From CAYLQA01 sp964385695 (GTDB taxonomy: Bacteria; Desulfobacterota; Desulfobulbia; Desulfobulbales; Desulfurivibrionaceae), in NCBI GenBank assembly GCA_964385695.1, contig CAYLQA010000057.1, forward strand, positions 1 to 17,928: a stretch of 17,928 nt of DNA. The letters are read 5' to 3'. The translations under genes were made by a program, and so were the position numbers. Positions within the stretch are counted from its first letter, which is position 1. Every line of letters starts with the position of its first letter. The notes beneath the pieces are model-generated. The model ran no database searches. It was given only the letters and a program-made list of their open reading frames with translations, and was not told the origin of the DNA. Shown piece by piece: positions 15,174 through 17,928 of this stretch.

Positions 15174-16318
15174 CCAAGTATCCTCGCCTGGTTTATGAAA
15201 TAATCATCGGTCATACCGGCGATAAAGTCACGCACCATGGCCGCGGGTGAATTGTTTTCTTTGTATGGAGGCTCCTGATCAAGCAAAAACTCGCTAAAAA
15301 CCGGGGCTTGATCCTGCTCTTTCTCGATGTTCTCAAGAAGGGATTCAAACAGCGCCCGGTAACATGTGGCAACCTTATCAAACCCCTTTTTAATGAGCGG
15401 GTTTTTATAGATCCTCTCGTAATTAAATTCCTTCAGCTCCAGAAGAGCCGAAGAAACATCAGGGCTGAAAGAGAGGCAATCCTCCGCAATGCCGTTGGCA
15501 ATCAAATCCGTTACCAAGCGGTAGACAATGCTGCCATTGGTATCGCCCAACAACGCAACACATTGCTTGGGGATCTCCTCCCGCTTGATCAAACCAAGCT
15601 CAATGGCATCCTCGATATCCCGGCCGATATAGGCAATGGTGTCGGAAAAGCGCACCACGCAGCCCTCTAGGCTCATGGGAACCAGCTCAAACTTTATATC
15701 CTGGGATTTTGCCAACATCTGGCTGTCCAGATCCGCAAAGGTCTTATTGCGTTGGGGCGTCAGTTTGCGGTTATGGATCTCCCCATCGTGGCACATGATG
15801 CCGTCCAGAGTCTGCAGGGTCAGATTCCAGCCCCTGCCCTTTCTTTCGATGCTATCCAAAAAACGCACGCTCTGCAGATTGTGTTGAAAGGAAGAAAGGC
15901 CGTTCTCCTTACAAAGCGTATCCAGCAGATGCTCTCCATCATGGCCAAAGGGAGGGTGGCCGATATCATGGCCCAGGGCAATGGCCTCGATCAGGTCCTC
16001 GTTCAAGCCCAGGAAACGTCCGATGGTTCTTGCCACCTTGGATACCAACTGCACATGCAGGACCCGGTGGGTGATATGATCGTTGGCAATCATATAAAAA
16101 ACCTGGGTCTTATCAATGTAGCGGGTATATGCGCGGGAATGAAGGATGCGGTCGGTATCCGTGGCAAAGGCCTGGCGATGATCCGGCACCGCATCCGGGC
16201 TACGACGCACACTACTGCCGCTCAACGTGGCCAGGGGGGAAAGAATTTTCTCTTCCCGTCGGTCCAGTTGCTCTTTCATGGCAAGCAGATTATCAGCGGT
16301 TGTCTGTGGCAATATCAT
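15149..16318 (-). CDS. dgt: dGTP triphosphohydrolase family protein (dNTPase)
   Basis: A 389-residue cytoplasmic HD-domain enzyme that splits dNTPs, typically dGTP, into deoxynucleoside and triphosphate. The metal-binding set is readable: His84 (HITHRVLH), His117-Asp118 in the signature GHDIGHPPFGHDGE (116-129), and Asp226 (RFSDTIAYIGRDIEDA). The front part, SRAYTRYIDKTQVF at 61-74, is also typical. The length fits the shorter dGTPase-like bacterial type rather than the roughly 505-residue E. coli Dgt, so substrate preference is uncertain. The start at 16316-16318 lacks a good ribosome-binding site; Met14 (16277-16279) is an alternative with no better site. It heads a two-gene unit with the ClC gene and diverges from the deacetylase gene. 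I could not settle its promoter in the AT-rich 210-bp gap. Confidence 0.93.
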   Translation of the reverse strand: MILPQTTADNLLAMKEQLDRREEKILSPLATLSGSSVRRSPDAVPDHRQAFATDTDRILHSRAYTRYIDKTQVFYMIANDHITHRVLHVQLVSKVARTIGRFLGLNEDLIEAIALGHDIGHPPFGHDGEHLLDTLCKENGLSSFQHNLQSVRFLDSIERKGRGWNLTLQTLDGIMCHDGEIHNRKLTPQRNKTFADLDSQMLAKSQDIKFELVPMSLEGCVVRFSDTIAYIGRDIEDAIELGLIKREEIPKQCVALLGDTNGSIVYRLVTDLIANGIAEDCLSFSPDVSSALLELKEFNYERIYKNPLIKKGFDKVATCYRALFESLLENIEKEQDQAPVFSEFLLDQEPPYKENNSPAAMVRDFIAGMTDDYFINQARILGCDVPKKS

Positions 16319-16456
16319 GGGTGCCGTGGCCTAAAATTGGTCATCCCTTCATTAAATTGGAAGTAAACATTCTATTTTCACCAATTATGGTAATTTTTCA
16401 AGGTATTCCTCGTCTTTCTCACAATCCGGTGGGGCAAAAATAATCGCTGCAACAGC

Positions 16457-16485
16457 TTGCAAAGCTAGGTAAATCTACCTATACT
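16457..16485 (+). promoter_or_regulatory. Sigma-70-type promoter for the deacetylase/CBS operon
   Basis: TTGCAA (16457-16462) and TATACT (16480-16485, 5 of 6 to consensus) are 17 bases apart. Predicted start is near 16492, about 37 bases before the ATG at 16529. Confidence 0.6.
16466..16481. promoter_or_regulatory. Operator-like palindrome in the promoter spacer
   Basis: TAGGTA (16466-16471) and TACCTA (16476-16481) are perfect inverted arms around AATC. The palindrome fills the spacer and touches the -10 box, a classic place for a repressor to block RNA polymerase. The arms are short, so chance cannot be excluded. Confidence 0.4.
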
Positions 16486-16528
16486 GCTTATATGTTTTTT
16501 CCGCTCTCACCCTGTCAGAGGAATAACA

Positions 16529-17497
16529 ATGCCACACTTTGAGGACATAGGGCTTGTCAGCCACCCTCATTATCTGGAGCATGACACCCATGGCGGTGAA
16601 CATCCGGAGATTCCGGATCGCATCCAGGCTATCAGTGAGCGCCTGAGGGCGTCCCCTCTGGCCAAGAATCTCAACCATATCAGCCCGCAGCCTGCCGAGC
16701 GTTGCTGGCTGACGACCTTTCATATTGAAGAATACCTGCTTCGTTTTGAAGAGACTGCCTTGGCCGGAAAAACCTATCTCGACCACCGGGACAACCAGCT
16801 CTGCTACGAAAGCTATGAGGCGGCTCTGCTCTCTGCCGGGGCCGGACTTACGGCCATTGATCGTCTTGAGGCAGGTAAGGAAAAACTGCAGTTCTGCCTG
16901 GTGCGTCCGCCGGGACATCATGCGGAACACAATATGGCTCTGGGCTTTTGTTTCTTAAATAACTCAGCCCTGGCCGCCCGCTACTGGCAAAAAAAGTATC
17001 AGCGGCAAAGGATTATGATTATCGATTGGGATGCCCACCACGGCAACGGCATCCAAAGCGCCTTTGAAGAGGATGAAGATGTGCTCTACGTCAGCATCCA
17101 TGAGCACCCGACCTTCAGCTTTCCGGGCAGCGGCTATGCAGAAGAGATAGGCACGGCTCAAGGCCGCGGCACAATCTTGAACATCCCGCTGCCGCCGGGT
17201 GCAGGGGATGCCATGGTACTCAACGCCATGAGCCAACAGGTCATCCCTGCCATTGCCGATTTCCAGCCGGAGCGGATCATCGTCTCTGCCGGTTTTGACG
17301 GACATCGGCTGGATGACATGTCCGGACTCAATTACAGCACCGATCTTTACACCCGCCTGGGCAAACTGGCCGCCTCCTGGGCAAGGCAATACTGTAATGG
17401 CCGGCTTTTATCAATTTTAGAGGGCGGCTACCATTTAGAAAGCCTGGCCGCCGGCGTTGAAGCATATCTCACAGGTATATCCTGTCTCGGAGAATAA
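16529..17497 (+). CDS. Histone deacetylase family protein (AcuC/HdaH-like)
   Basis: A 322-residue cytoplasmic Zn-dependent deacylase of the arginase/deacetylase fold. Catalytic elements are intact: the His dyad 130-131 in RPPGHHAEH, GFCFLNN at 139-145, Zn ligands Asp168 and His170 in DWDAHHGNG, the third ligand Asp257 in AGFDGH, and catalytic Tyr301 in LEGGYHLE. Bacterial members act on acetylated proteins (AcuC on acetyl-CoA synthetase) or on acetylpolyamines. Substrate here is unknown; the downstream CBS-pair gene 11 bp away recalls the acuB neighbour of acuC. The start at 16529-16531 has AGAGGAA about 8 bases upstream. It is transcribed from the promoter at 16457-16485, divergently from dgt. 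Confidence 0.93.
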   Translation: MPHFEDIGLVSHPHYLEHDTHGGEHPEIPDRIQAISERLRASPLAKNLNHISPQPAERCWLTTFHIEEYLLRFEETALAGKTYLDHRDNQLCYESYEAALLSAGAGLTAIDRLEAGKEKLQFCLVRPPGHHAEHNMALGFCFLNNSALAARYWQKKYQRQRIMIIDWDAHHGNGIQSAFEEDEDVLYVSIHEHPTFSFPGSGYAEEIGTAQGRGTILNIPLPPGAGDAMVLNAMSQQVIPAIADFQPERIIVSAGFDGHRLDDMSGLNYSTDLYTRLGKLAASWARQYCNGRLLSILEGGYHLESLAAGVEAYLTGISCLGE

Positions 17498-17508
17498 GGA
17501 GCAACACC

Positions 17509-17928
17509 ATGTTCATCAATCAATACATGACAGCCAACCCGCTTACCGTCCTGCCGGACACGCCCATCCCCAAGGTACGTGATCTCTTGCAGGACAATAA
17601 TTTTCGCCATCTTCCCGTGGTGGATGAGGCCGGCATACTGGCAGGCATGGTCACGGACCGGGATCTGCGCTCTGCCTATCCATCGTCCGTGCTCAGTAAC
17701 GACACCATCAAGACCTGTCTGGTCGAGCTTGAAAGCACACCGGTGAATACCATCATGAGCAAGGCCTGCTACACCCTGAGTGCCACCTCGACCCTGGACG
17801 ATGCCCTGATCATGCTGGACCATGAGAATATCGGAGCCATGCCTGTGGTGGATGGACAAAAGAGGGTAATCGGCATCTTTTCCATCCGGGATCTTATTGC
17901 CGCCTACAGGCAAATTTTTGGCCTTGGC
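17509..17928 (+). CDS. CBS-domain pair protein (AcuB-like), partial at the right edge
   Basis: 140 codons are visible and the frame is open at the window end. It starts MFINQYMTANPLTVLP at 17509, behind a good AAGGAG site 9 bases upstream. CBS1 (about 5-57) includes NFRHLPVVDEAGILAGMVTDRDL; CBS2 (about 77-135) includes IMSKACYTLSATSTL and GAMPVVDGQKRVIGIFSIRDL. Such pairs (Bateman modules) bind adenosyl ligands such as AMP, ATP or SAM and regulate a partner. The 11-bp gap from the deacetylase gene implies one operon. An ACT domain after the CBS pair, as in AcuB, would confirm that name, but the end lies outside the window. The ClC protein in this window also carries a CBS pair. Confidence 0.9.
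   Translation, partial: MFINQYMTANPLTVLPDTPIPKVRDLLQDNNFRHLPVVDEAGILAGMVTDRDLRSAYPSSVLSNDTIKTCLVELESTPVNTIMSKACYTLSATSTLDDALIMLDHENIGAMPVVDGQKRVIGIFSIRDLIAAYRQIFGLG

Noticed and set aside
15149..16318. HD-domain gene considered as a defence (dNTP-depleting antiphage) enzyme
   Set aside because: It sits beside a ClC gene with no defence neighbours or mobile context, and the housekeeping dGTPase family explains it.
16319..16456. AT-rich stretch examined for a dgt promoter on the minus strand
   Set aside because: Several TTGAAA- and TTGGTG-like boxes exist, but none has a good -10 at 16-18 bases.

Overview
The window looks like part of a chromosome from a motile or surface-sensing, Gram-negative anaerobe-type bacterium. 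The density of chemosensory and hybrid-kinase genes and their protein style suggest a deltaproteobacterium (Desulfobacterota, perhaps Desulfobulbales-like). This is an inference from protein style, not a measured placement. Coding density is high, and there are no rRNA or tRNA genes and no CRISPR array.

Region 1 (1-7607, minus strand) is a chemosensory operon. In transcription order it holds a CheW protein (7607-7092), a CheR methyltransferase with a C-terminal TPR part, a second CheW with an N-terminal extension (4116-3457), a CHASE3/poly-HAMP methyl-accepting chemotaxis protein (3442-1481), and a second MCP with a Cache-type sensor that runs off the left edge (1283-1). The CheW-CheR/TPR-CheW order is that of wspB-wspC-wspD in Wsp-type surface-sensing systems. 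No CheA or CheB is visible; they may lie to the left. The cheR gene is broken by a 1492-bp IS5-type insertion sequence (5035-6526). Its ends (13/14 matching inverted repeats) and a 9-bp target duplication can be read exactly. Removing the element and one duplication copy restores one 479-codon CheR frame. The two MCP genes also share a 71-bp perfect DNA repeat, a sign of recent duplication or gene conversion.

Region 2 (7803-13326) is a divergent signalling pair: a REC/HD-GYP cyclic-di-GMP phosphodiesterase-type response regulator on the minus strand and a 1361-residue hybrid histidine kinase on the plus strand. Their 319-bp shared intergenic region holds good sigma-70-type promoters facing both ways, with a 30-bp palindrome between them.

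Region 3 (13380-16318, minus strand) holds dgt (dNTP triphosphohydrolase family) and a ClC chloride transporter/channel with two CBS domains, overlapping by 25 bp. The ClC gene converges on the hybrid kinase gene.

Region 4 (16457-17928, plus strand) holds a histone-deacetylase-family (AcuC-like) enzyme behind a clear promoter with an operator-like palindrome. It is followed 11 bp later by a CBS-pair protein that runs off the right edge. The pair recalls acuC/acuB.

The strongest observations are the dissected IS disruption of the Wsp-like operon, the poly-HAMP duplication in the MCP, and the divergent promoter with its palindrome. I see no clearly novel defence or biosynthetic system.
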